From: Candidatus Kapaibacterium sp.
Lineage (GTDB): Bacteria; Bacteroidota; Ignavibacteria; Kapaibacteriales; UBA961
DNA length: 8,791 nucleotides
Assembly: GCA_023253875.1 (NCBI GenBank)
Contig: JALRFC010000060.1
Coordinates: forward strand, 1 to 8,791
Reading direction: 5' to 3'
Shown one piece after another: positions 1-5,735 of this stretch. Under the pieces are notes generated by a model. The model did not search any database, was not told the DNA's origin, and saw only the letters and a list, made by a program, of their open reading frames with translations. Both the position numbers and the translations under genes were made by a program. Each line of letters begins with the position of its first letter. The first letter of the stretch is position 1.

Positions 1-584
1 CGTTCCATTGCTTCTTTGGCTTTTTGTCCAATCGGCACTATGCGTTCTTTCTTGCCTTTGCCCATCACACGCACGGTTCCGGCTGATAAGTCAATATTCA
101 GCATTGGAAGCTGAATCAATTCACTCACGCGCAATCCGGAGCTATAGAGTAATTCCGCCATGGCTATATTTCTTGCGCCGGCGGGTGTAGTCGGTTCAAA
201 GGAATTCATGAGCAATTCAATTTCACCGGGCTGTAAAAAAGATGGTAATTTCTTCTCCGCTTTCGGCGTGGATACAATCGCTGCGGGATTGCGATCGATC
301 CACGATTGCCGATAAGCGAATTTGAAGAAAGATTTTACCGCCGAGATTTTCACTCTCAGTGATTTTTTGGCCAAACCGCGATCATGCAGATAGCCTAGAA
401 ATGGTCGTATATCCGCCGGCTCTATGGCATTTATTTCAGGAATTACGCCATATTCAGCAAGGAAATAGTCCTGAAATTCAAGCAAGGCGCATTGATATGT
501 TTCAATCGTATGCGGAGAATATCCCTTCTGCAATTCACATGCCGAAAGGAAATGTCTGAGTGCTACTTGATAGTTCATGGACAT
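1..584 (-). CDS. Tyrosine recombinase, XerC/XerD family (partial, C-terminus off left edge)
   Basis: This is a site-specific DNA recombinase of the phage-integrase family. XerC/XerD proteins resolve chromosome dimers at dif during division. The reverse strand encodes 194 residues before the window ends. Residues about 5-95 form the SAM-like core-binding domain, including the stretch GYSPHTIETY. The catalytic domain begins around residue 115. The first catalytic arginine is R152 in SSGLRVSEL, and the beta-hairpin lysine is K176 in VMGKGKKERIVPIG. Their 24-residue spacing matches the R148/K172 pair of E. coli XerD. The H-x-x-R, second His/Trp and Tyr nucleophile motifs lie beyond the edge. I chose ATG 584-582; ATG 578 (two codons later) is equally possible, and neither has a clear Shine-Dalgarno. 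The gene is divergent from the carboxyltransferase. XerC, XerD and an element-borne integrase cannot be told apart here, but no other mobile-element sign is nearby. Confidence 0.93.
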   Translation of the reverse strand, partial: MSMNYQVALRHFLSACELQKGYSPHTIETYQCALLEFQDYFLAEYGVIPEINAIEPADIRPFLGYLHDRGLAKKSLRVKISAVKSFFKFAYRQSWIDRNPAAIVSTPKAEKKLPSFLQPGEIELLMNSFEPTTPAGARNIAMAELLYSSGLRVSELIQLPMLNIDLSAGTVRVMGKGKKERIVPIGQKAKEAME

Positions 585-631
585 GTCATATTCACGGATA
601 CTGAGGTGATTATTCCTACAAAAATCACGCC

Positions 632-661
632 ATGAATATCAATACAAGAAAATTGAACTGA
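632..661 (+). other. Possible 9-codon leader ORF upstream of the carboxyltransferase gene
   Basis: ATG at 632 opens a short frame, MNINTRKLN, stopping with TGA at 659-661. The stop lies 6 nt before the perfect hairpin at 668-684 and 67 nt before the pccB start codon. The geometry resembles a leader-peptide arrangement, but there is no Shine-Dalgarno, no run of a single amino acid as in classic attenuators, and no U-tract after the hairpin. It may be a chance ORF. Confidence 0.15.
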
Positions 662-667
662 GAATTC

Positions 668-684
668 TGGAGGGTCTCCCTCCA
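668..684 (+). promoter_or_regulatory. Perfect GC-rich hairpin in the pccB leader
   Basis: TGGAGGG (668-674) and CCCTCCA (678-684) are perfect inverted complements around a 3-nt loop, TCT. The hairpin ends 44 nt before the carboxyltransferase start codon. The left arm contains GGAGG, a strong Shine-Dalgarno-like word, but no usable start codon with an open frame follows at normal spacing. No T-run follows on either strand, so a Rho-independent terminator is unlikely. A role in mRNA stability or protein binding is conceivable but not shown. Confidence 0.4.
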
Positions 685-728
685 ATTTCGCATATTGCAG
701 CCCTGAATATCACTATGGAAAACTAATA

Positions 729-2273
729 ATGTCAGACAAATTTCAGTTACTTGATGAACTCCGCAAAGAGGCCATGCTGGGTGGCGGAGAGCAAAAAATC
801 GCGGATAGACATACAAAAGGAAAATTGACGGCTCGTGAGAGACTCGATCTTTTGCTCGATCCGGATTCTTTTGAAGAAATTGACATGTTTGTCAGACATC
901 GTTCCACGAATTTCGGACTCGAAAAACAAAGACCTCTCGGCGATGGCGTGATCACCGGGACGGGTCGCATTCATGGCCGTATAGTCTGCGTTTTCTCTCA
1001 AGATTTCACTGTTTTCGGTGGTTCACTCTCCGAAACGCATGCCGAAAAAATCTGTAAAATCATGGATCTCGCCATGAAAATCGGTGCACCTGTCATTGGA
1101 ATCAATGATTCAGGTGGCGCACGCATCCAAGAAGGTGTGGTTTCTCTTGGTGGATATGCTGATATCTTCCTACGCAATACTTTGGCCAGCGGAGTGATTC
1201 CACAAATCAGCGTGATTCTCGGTCCATGCGCCGGTGGTGCAGTGTATTCTCCAGCCATCACAGACTTCGTATTCATGTCAAAAGGTAGTTCATATATGTT
1301 TGTCACCGGACCCAATGTGGTGAAAACGGTGACCCATGAAGAAGTGACTTTTGAAGAACTCGGTGGAGCCGAAACACATGCCTCCAAATCCGGCGTGGCA
1401 CATGTTGCCTGCGAAGATGAAGTCGATACGCTCACACGCGTTCGTGATCTCATGCGCTATTTGCCCTCAAGTAATACTGCGACTTTACCACATATTCCAA
1501 CAGTTGATCTGCCCGATAGAATTTGCACTAGACTCGATACCATCATCCCTGCAAATCCGAATCAACCATATGATATCAAAGATGTGATCAAAACTGTAGT
1601 CGATGAATCCCAATTCTTTGAAATTCACGCAGACTTTGCCGAGAATATCGTGGTTGGTTTTGCAACGATGAATGGTCGTCCCGTGGGAATCGTTGCCAAT
1701 CAACCTGCTTCCATGGCCGGCGTTTTGGATATCAATAGTTCATCGAAAGGAGCAAGATTCGTGCGCTTCTGCGATTGCTTCAATATTCCACTCGTGGTCT
1801 TTGAAGATGTCCCCGGATTTCTCCCCGGAACAGATCAAGAATGGCGGGGCATTATCAGACATGGCGCAAAATTGCTCTATGCATTCTGCGAGGCAACTGT
1901 TCCGAAAGTTACTGTCATCACTCGAAAGGCCTATGGTGGAGCTTATGATGTGATGAATTCCAAGCATATTCGCGGTGATTATAATGTTGCATGGCCTACC
2001 GCTGAAATCGCCGTGATGGGTGCAAAAGGTGCGGTTGAGATTTTATTCAAAAAAGAAATCGAACATGCGGAAGACAAAGTTGCCAAAGCCGCAGAACTCG
2101 AAGCCGCATATAATGAGCAATTTTGTAATCCGTATGCCGCTGCCGAAAGAGGATATATTGATGATGTGATCAAACCTTCTGAAACTCGCATGAAACTCAT
2201 TCGTGCACTCGAATTATTAGAAACCAAGGAAGATGCAAATCCTTGGAAAAAACATGGCAATATTCCATTGTGA
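729..2273 (+). CDS. pccB: Acyl-CoA carboxylase carboxyltransferase (beta) subunit, propionyl-CoA type
   Basis: The protein (514 aa, usual for the family) transfers carboxyl from carboxybiotin to an acyl-CoA, most likely propionyl-CoA to give methylmalonyl-CoA in the cytosol. It spans two crotonase-fold halves. The N-half (to about residue 260) carries KLTARERLDLLLD near residue 32, FSQDFTVFGGSLSE (89-102), GGARIQEGV (129-137) and GPCAGGAVYSPA (165-176), the first oxyanion-hole glycines. The C-half carries GRPVGIVANQP (316-326), DVPGFLPG (360-367), KAYGGAYDVM (400-409) and AWPTAEIAVMGAKGAVEI (421-438). D407 in GGAYDVM appears to match the Asp that favours propionyl-CoA in actinobacterial homologues (from memory, not aligned). 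The decarboxylase subunit MmdA is the main alternative, since the two are very similar. No biotin carboxylase or biotin carrier gene is adjacent, so the partners must be elsewhere. A weak GGAAAA lies 6 nt before the ATG. Confidence 0.93.
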   Translation: MSDKFQLLDELRKEAMLGGGEQKIADRHTKGKLTARERLDLLLDPDSFEEIDMFVRHRSTNFGLEKQRPLGDGVITGTGRIHGRIVCVFSQDFTVFGGSLSETHAEKICKIMDLAMKIGAPVIGINDSGGARIQEGVVSLGGYADIFLRNTLASGVIPQISVILGPCAGGAVYSPAITDFVFMSKGSSYMFVTGPNVVKTVTHEEVTFEELGGAETHASKSGVAHVACEDEVDTLTRVRDLMRYLPSSNTATLPHIPTVDLPDRICTRLDTIIPANPNQPYDIKDVIKTVVDESQFFEIHADFAENIVVGFATMNGRPVGIVANQPASMAGVLDINSSSKGARFVRFCDCFNIPLVVFEDVPGFLPGTDQEWRGIIRHGAKLLYAFCEATVPKVTVITRKAYGGAYDVMNSKHIRGDYNVAWPTAEIAVMGAKGAVEILFKKEIEHAEDKVAKAAELEAAYNEQFCNPYAAAERGYIDDVIKPSETRMKLIRALELLETKEDANPWKKHGNIPL

Positions 2274-2298
2274 TGGATTCATATGTGTAGACATTTTC

Positions 2299-2303
2299 GG
2301 GGA
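2299..2303 (+). promoter_or_regulatory. Shine-Dalgarno-like GGGGA deciding the lipoprotein start
   Basis: GGGGA ends 5 nt before ATG 2309. For the alternative ATG at 2303 it overlaps the start codon itself and could not act. This favours 2309, which also gives the typical Met-Lys opening of a lipoprotein signal peptide. Confidence 0.4.
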
Positions 2304-2308
2304 TGAAC

Positions 2309-3211
2309 ATGAAATCAATCGGCATGATCATGATGCTTCTTGCATCACTCCTTGCTTGCGGTATTCAAAAGAAAGGATATCCTTCTTCTGAATTGAAACC
2401 AACACTCATAGATGGTGAGCATTATGTCTATGTCCTTCCTTCCGGAGAACAAGCATTTGTGGATCAATTTGATTATGCCTCTGAATTCGAAGATGGCTTT
2501 GCAATCATTTGTGATTCAAATGAAATGTGCGGCATCATAGATTCTACCGGCACCATCATACTCCCATATTCCCATCCTGATTTGTGGTTTGCCGGTGAGG
2601 GCATGTATTCATTTAGAAAGAATGATCTCATCGGATTCATTGATCGAAAAGGGAATATACGCATCCCCGCAATCTATGGCGGTGATGGTGGAGCAAGACC
2701 CCGATTTTCAGAAGGTGTCTGCGCCGTGATTGATTCTACAAATACATATTATCTGTTCATTGATAAGAATGGCAGAAAAGTCTTTGATAGAATCATTGAA
2801 GGAACGCTTGGGGGAGCAGCCACCTATTATTTTCCCGAATTTCATGATGGATTATGCGTAGCGCATGACAAATATTCCTTCGGGTATATTGATCATACCG
2901 GCAAATGGGTTATTCCTCCTCAATTCGATCAAGCACATAGATTCAGTGAAGGACTCGCTGCAGTACGAAAGAAAGGACTAGTCATGTTCATCAATGCCAA
3001 AGGTGAAAGAGCAATCGCGAGATCTTTCGGTGCCATTGATGAAGGATGCTGTGGTTTCGATTATGGATTTTTTCAGAATGGAACAATGCGCGTGAATCTC
3101 GACTCCACACAATCAGACATTGACATTGATGATGAACGATATGATTTTCAGAGAGCTCAATGGGGCAAGATAGACAAGCTGGGAAATATTCTCGAAGTGG
3201 AAGCTCCTTGA
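2309..3211 (+). CDS. WG-repeat lipoprotein
   Basis: A 300-residue predicted lipoprotein of unknown function. Residues 1-17 form a lipoprotein signal: MK, a hydrophobic core, and the lipobox LLAC with the lipidated Cys at 17. The rest is built of about six degenerate WG-type repeats (G-[YF]-I-D-x-x-G-x-x-x-I-P): CGIIDSTGTIILP (74-86), IGFIDRKGNIRIP (108-120), YLFIDKNGRKVF (148-159), the best unit FGYIDHTGKWVIPPQFDQAHRF (191-212, followed by SEGLAAV), MFINAKGERAI (226-236) and WGKIDKLGNIL (285-295). FSEG/F-x-DG turns recur between units. Such repeats probably fold as beta-rich units; no enzyme active site is visible. It starts 35 bp after pccB and ends 1 bp before the rhomboid gene, so it is probably co-transcribed with that gene. 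The outward membrane location is inferred from the lipobox. ATG 2303 would add two residues. Confidence 0.88.
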   Translation: MKSIGMIMMLLASLLACGIQKKGYPSSELKPTLIDGEHYVYVLPSGEQAFVDQFDYASEFEDGFAIICDSNEMCGIIDSTGTIILPYSHPDLWFAGEGMYSFRKNDLIGFIDRKGNIRIPAIYGGDGGARPRFSEGVCAVIDSTNTYYLFIDKNGRKVFDRIIEGTLGGAATYYFPEFHDGLCVAHDKYSFGYIDHTGKWVIPPQFDQAHRFSEGLAAVRKKGLVMFINAKGERAIARSFGAIDEGCCGFDYGFFQNGTMRVNLDSTQSDIDIDDERYDFQRAQWGKIDKLGNILEVEAP

Positions 3212-3212
3212 T

Positions 3213-3776
3213 ATGAAGATTCATTATAATTCACCGGTCATTCTCACCTTCTCACTCATGGCTTTTGCCGTGATGATGTTGTCCGTGATCACAGCAGGTA
3301 CAAGTACTTCCTTGCTCTTCACGGCATGGCCTTCAGGTTTGATGAATCCGCTGAGTTATCTACGGATATTCACACATGTGCTCGGACATGTTTCTTGGGA
3401 ACATCTATTCGGTAATCTTACTCTCATTTTGTTGATTGGTCCATTGCTCGAAGAGAAATATGGTTCAAAAACAATGCTCATAATGATTGTCATCACTGCT
3501 CTCATTACAGGTATTATTTCCGTGTTTTTTATGAGTACCGGACTTCTCGGTGCAAGTGGAATCGTCTTCATGCTCATCCTGCTGAGTTCATTTGCGAATA
3601 TCAAAAGCGGACATGTTCCGCTCACTTTCATCATCATCGTTGCATTGTTTTTAGGCAAAGAATTTTTAGCCTCACTCAAACCAGATACCATTTCTCAATT
3701 TGCGCATATCATGGGTGGAATCTGCGGTAGCTTTTTTGGTTTTTTACATACAGATTCGAAGAAAAAAGGAATTTGA
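3213..3776 (+). CDS. Rhomboid family intramembrane serine protease
   Basis: A small (187 aa) polytopic membrane protein of the rhomboid (S54) family, which cleaves transmembrane segments within the bilayer. About six hydrophobic segments are visible: roughly residues 8-28, 66-80, 87-107, 110-128, 135-150 and 162-178. The catalytic serine is S115 in GLLGASG (the G-x-S-G motif), the partner histidine is H165 in QFAHIMGGICG, and N68 in WEHLFGN sits at the position of the conserved oxyanion-hole Asn. The conserved H-x-x-x-N loop (HLFGN) is present. There is no extra soluble domain; the C-terminus ends in a short basic tail. It begins 1 bp after the lipoprotein stop, with GGAAG 9 nt before the ATG, and ends 2 bp before arfB, so translational coupling is likely. 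Its substrate cannot be read from the sequence. Confidence 0.88.
   Translation: MKIHYNSPVILTFSLMAFAVMMLSVITAGTSTSLLFTAWPSGLMNPLSYLRIFTHVLGHVSWEHLFGNLTLILLIGPLLEEKYGSKTMLIMIVITALITGIISVFFMSTGLLGASGIVFMLILLSSFANIKSGHVPLTFIIIVALFLGKEFLASLKPDTISQFAHIMGGICGSFFGFLHTDSKKKGI
3766..3770 (+). promoter_or_regulatory. Shine-Dalgarno AAGGA deciding the arfB start
   Basis: AAGGA, within an A-rich tract at the end of the rhomboid gene, lies 8 nt before ATG 3779. An in-frame TTG at 3773 would be only 2 nt away, too close, so ATG 3779 is the preferred start. Confidence 0.6.
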
Positions 3777-3778
3777 TC

Positions 3779-4219
3779 ATGGACAAAAAATTATTGCGTA
3801 TCAATGATCAGTATAGCATCCCCGAAGAAACCTTGACATTCAAAACTGTTCGATCATCGGGTCCGGGAGGTCAGAATGTCAATAAAGTGGAAACCAAAGT
3901 TCGACTCATCTATAATATCTTCTTGCATGAAGATTTACCGGCATCGGTACGCTTCCGTCTGATGGCTTTTCCTGATATCAAATTGAATAAAGATGGTCTT
4001 GTGATGATCACCGAACAGCGCGGTGCAAGTCAATATGAGAATAAGGAATTGGCAATCAAACAATTGAAAGCATTTATCAAAAAGGCATTGATTGTCCCAA
4101 AGGAAAGGAAAGCTACCAAGCCGACAAGAGTCTCAAAAGAGGATAGATTGCAGTCCAAACATATCACGGGCGAAAGAAAAAAAACTCGTAGTAAAAGGAT
4201 CAATCTTGATGAAGAATGA
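3779..4219 (+). CDS. arfB: Alternative ribosome-rescue factor ArfB (peptidyl-tRNA hydrolase, GGQ)
   Basis: This 146-residue release-factor-like protein (formerly YaeJ) hydrolyses peptidyl-tRNA on ribosomes stalled without a stop codon. The catalytic domain holds SSGPGGQNVNKVETKVRL (26-43), with the GGQ at 30-32. It lacks the codon-recognition domains of RF1/RF2, and its length fits ArfB (about 140 aa). The C-terminal tail from about residue 107 is rich in Lys/Arg (PKERKATKP, GERKKTRSKR). In ArfB this tail enters the empty mRNA channel and senses stalling. The gene starts 2 bp after the rhomboid stop, and its last 11 bp overlap the start of the desaturase gene. A longer start at TTG 3773 would add two residues but has no properly spaced Shine-Dalgarno. 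Confidence 0.95.
   Translation: MDKKLLRINDQYSIPEETLTFKTVRSSGPGGQNVNKVETKVRLIYNIFLHEDLPASVRFRLMAFPDIKLNKDGLVMITEQRGASQYENKELAIKQLKAFIKKALIVPKERKATKPTRVSKEDRLQSKHITGERKKTRSKRINLDEE
4195..4199 (+). promoter_or_regulatory. Shine-Dalgarno AAGGA inside the arfB tail, deciding the crt start
   Basis: AAGGA at 4195-4199 sits 9 nt before ATG 4209. It selects that codon over the upstream in-frame ATG 4092, whose extra 39 residues are basic, lie entirely inside arfB and fall before the Rossmann strand. Confidence 0.6.
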
Positions 4220-5681
4220 TGTCATCATCATCGGTTCAGGAATCGGCGGTATGAATGCCGGAATGCAATTGGCCTCCAAAGGATATTCCGTGACCATCCT
4301 TGAAAAACGCTCGGAACCTGGTGGCAAAATGCGCAGAGTATCTCATGGCGATTGTCTCTTCGATGCAGGTCCTTCGCTCATCACCATGCCCTTCATTTTG
4401 CGTGATGCATTTGCACAAACAGGTGCTGTACTTGAAGATTATCTGACATTGCTCCCGATCGACCCCATTTGTCAGTATCGCTGGCTCGATGGCAAGCGCT
4501 ATGATTGTCATGCAAATCCCCTCAAGCGCAATGAAGAAACCGAGAAAGCATTCGGTAGAACAAGTATGAAGGAAATGAATGCATATCTCGCTCATGCGGG
4601 CAAGGTATACCATGCTACAAAAGATGTCTTCCTCTTCAATCCTTTCGATGGATTCAAGGAATTTTTCAAACGCAAAAATCTCCCGCTTTTGCCCGCACTT
4701 CCATCACTGAAATTCTCCAGCAAATTTCACACATTCAATGCAGAGTATTTTACCAATCCGAAATTGATTCAACTCTTTGATCGCTTTGCAACCTATAATG
4801 GATCATCACCCTATCTTGCTCCCGCAACACTGATGGTGATTCCATTCATTGAATTCGAATATGGTGGATGGTATCCAAAAGGTGGAATCTATGCAATCGC
4901 CGAAGCATTTCACAAACGATGCATTGAATTGGGCGTAAACTTTATATTCAATGCCGATGTCAAAGAAATCATCACTGAGAAAAAGCGTGTCAAAGGCGTA
5001 CAAACCCATGATGGACATGTTCATGAAGCCAAACATGTGATTTCCAATGCGGATGTGTATCATGCACGACATGACTTACTTCGCAAGACCAAAGAACAAA
5101 AACCAGAGCTCTCAACTTCCGGTTTTGTGATGCTCATCCCGATGCATACAAACCCATTTGACATGTCGCATCACACTGTATTCTTTTCCGATGCATATGA
5201 GCAGGAATTCAAGTCCATCTTCAAAGACAAAGATTCTCCCGAAGAAATGACAGTGTATATCAGCGTATCGGGTAAATCAGATGCTTCGCAAATGTCTAAT
5301 GACAAGGAAAACTGGTTTGTCCTCGTGAATACGCCCCCGACTTCGGGTACAACAGAATGGAATGAAGAAAAGACAGCGCGGTATAAACATTCCATATTGA
5401 CAATGATTGAGCGTTTCCTGCCAGGCATGCAATCCTATATCGCCGAGGAACCATTTATCATCACTCCTGATGATTTTTCCACTGAATTTCATGCCACCGG
5501 TGGTTCACTCTATGGATCTTCCTCGAACTCCATGTTCAGTGCATTTCTGCGTCCCACGAATACCGATCCTCATGTTCAAAATCTTCATCATTGCGGTGGG
5601 AGCGCACATCCCGGAGGTGGCATTCCACTCGTGATATTGTCGGGTCAATTCGCTGCCCAATCCGTCATGGCACATTCCTGA
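4209..5681 (+). CDS. CrtI/CrtD-family carotenoid desaturase (FAD-dependent phytoene desaturase-like)
   Basis: A 490-residue flavoprotein of the CrtI family, which desaturates phytoene, neurosporene or hydroxylated carotenoids, probably at the membrane surface. Residues 4-34 form the FAD Rossmann start: DVIIIGSGIGGMNAG with GSGIGG at 9-14, and the ribose-binding acidic residue E32 in TILEKR. GGKMRRV (38-44) and FDAGPSLITMP (51-61) follow, both typical of CrtI. GGWYPKGGIYAIAEA (219-233) is the mid-protein motif. The C-terminal FAD motif is NLHHCGGSAHPGGGIPLVILSG (458-479). From memory the HPGGGIPL form resembles CrtD-type (3,4-) desaturases more than bacterial phytoene desaturases, but the exact substrate is undecided, and a related all-trans-retinol-saturase-like oxidoreductase is possible. 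The start overlaps arfB by 11 bp. No phytoene synthase or other carotenoid gene lies in the window. Confidence 0.88.
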   Translation: MKNDVIIIGSGIGGMNAGMQLASKGYSVTILEKRSEPGGKMRRVSHGDCLFDAGPSLITMPFILRDAFAQTGAVLEDYLTLLPIDPICQYRWLDGKRYDCHANPLKRNEETEKAFGRTSMKEMNAYLAHAGKVYHATKDVFLFNPFDGFKEFFKRKNLPLLPALPSLKFSSKFHTFNAEYFTNPKLIQLFDRFATYNGSSPYLAPATLMVIPFIEFEYGGWYPKGGIYAIAEAFHKRCIELGVNFIFNADVKEIITEKKRVKGVQTHDGHVHEAKHVISNADVYHARHDLLRKTKEQKPELSTSGFVMLIPMHTNPFDMSHHTVFFSDAYEQEFKSIFKDKDSPEEMTVYISVSGKSDASQMSNDKENWFVLVNTPPTSGTTEWNEEKTARYKHSILTMIERFLPGMQSYIAEEPFIITPDDFSTEFHATGGSLYGSSSNSMFSAFLRPTNTDPHVQNLHHCGGSAHPGGGIPLVILSGQFAAQSVMAHS

Positions 5682-5704
5682 TTCTCTCGCCATTCTCAAT
5701 TGCG

Positions 5705-5712
5705 TATCTTTG
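5705..5712 (+). promoter_or_regulatory. Bacteroidota-type -7 promoter box (TATCTTTG)
   Basis: TATCTTTG matches the TAnnTTTG consensus of Bacteroidota housekeeping promoters exactly, and lies in the 54-bp gap before the GH3 gene. Transcription would start roughly at 5717-5719, leaving a leader under 20 nt. The -33 region about 19 bp upstream (ATTCT) matches TTTG poorly, so promoter activity is probable rather than certain. Confidence 0.45.
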
Positions 5713-5735
5713 CCTTTATTCTTCATTGAAATCCT

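Larger units (their letters stand above)
586..712. repeat. Three copies of the word TGAATATSA in the divergent intergenic region
   Basis: TGAATATCA occurs exactly at 633-641 and 704-712 on the plus strand. A one-mismatch copy (TGAATATGA) lies on the minus strand at 586-594, directly upstream of the recombinase start codon. This could be a binding site shared by the divergent promoters. In AT-rich DNA of this length a chance origin is quite possible, and no symmetry or regular phasing supports an operator. Confidence 0.2.

Noticed and set aside
8..559. Short plus-strand open frames within the first 560 bases
   Set aside because: They lie opposite the recombinase gene, which has catalytic Arg and Lys motifs on the minus strand.
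1..584. Recombinase as evidence for an integrated mobile element
   Set aside because: Its sequence fits housekeeping XerC/XerD, and no tRNA, attachment repeat, phage or conjugation gene is seen beside it.
668..684. Hairpin as a Rho-independent terminator
   Set aside because: Neither strand has a T-run after the stem, and it lies between divergent genes where no terminator is expected.
998..1453. A 151-codon open frame on the minus strand
   Set aside because: It is antisense to the strongly conserved core of the carboxyltransferase and shows no family features; it reflects codon bias of the real gene.
4092..4208. N-terminal extension of the desaturase from ATG 4092
   Set aside because: The 39 extra residues lie entirely within arfB, precede the Rossmann strand, and have no Shine-Dalgarno, whereas ATG 4209 does.
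1016..5513. Shared 14-mer CGGTGGTTCACTCT at about 1016 and about 5500
   Set aside because: Both copies encode Gly-Gly-Ser-Leu inside unrelated conserved proteins; similar codon choice explains the match.
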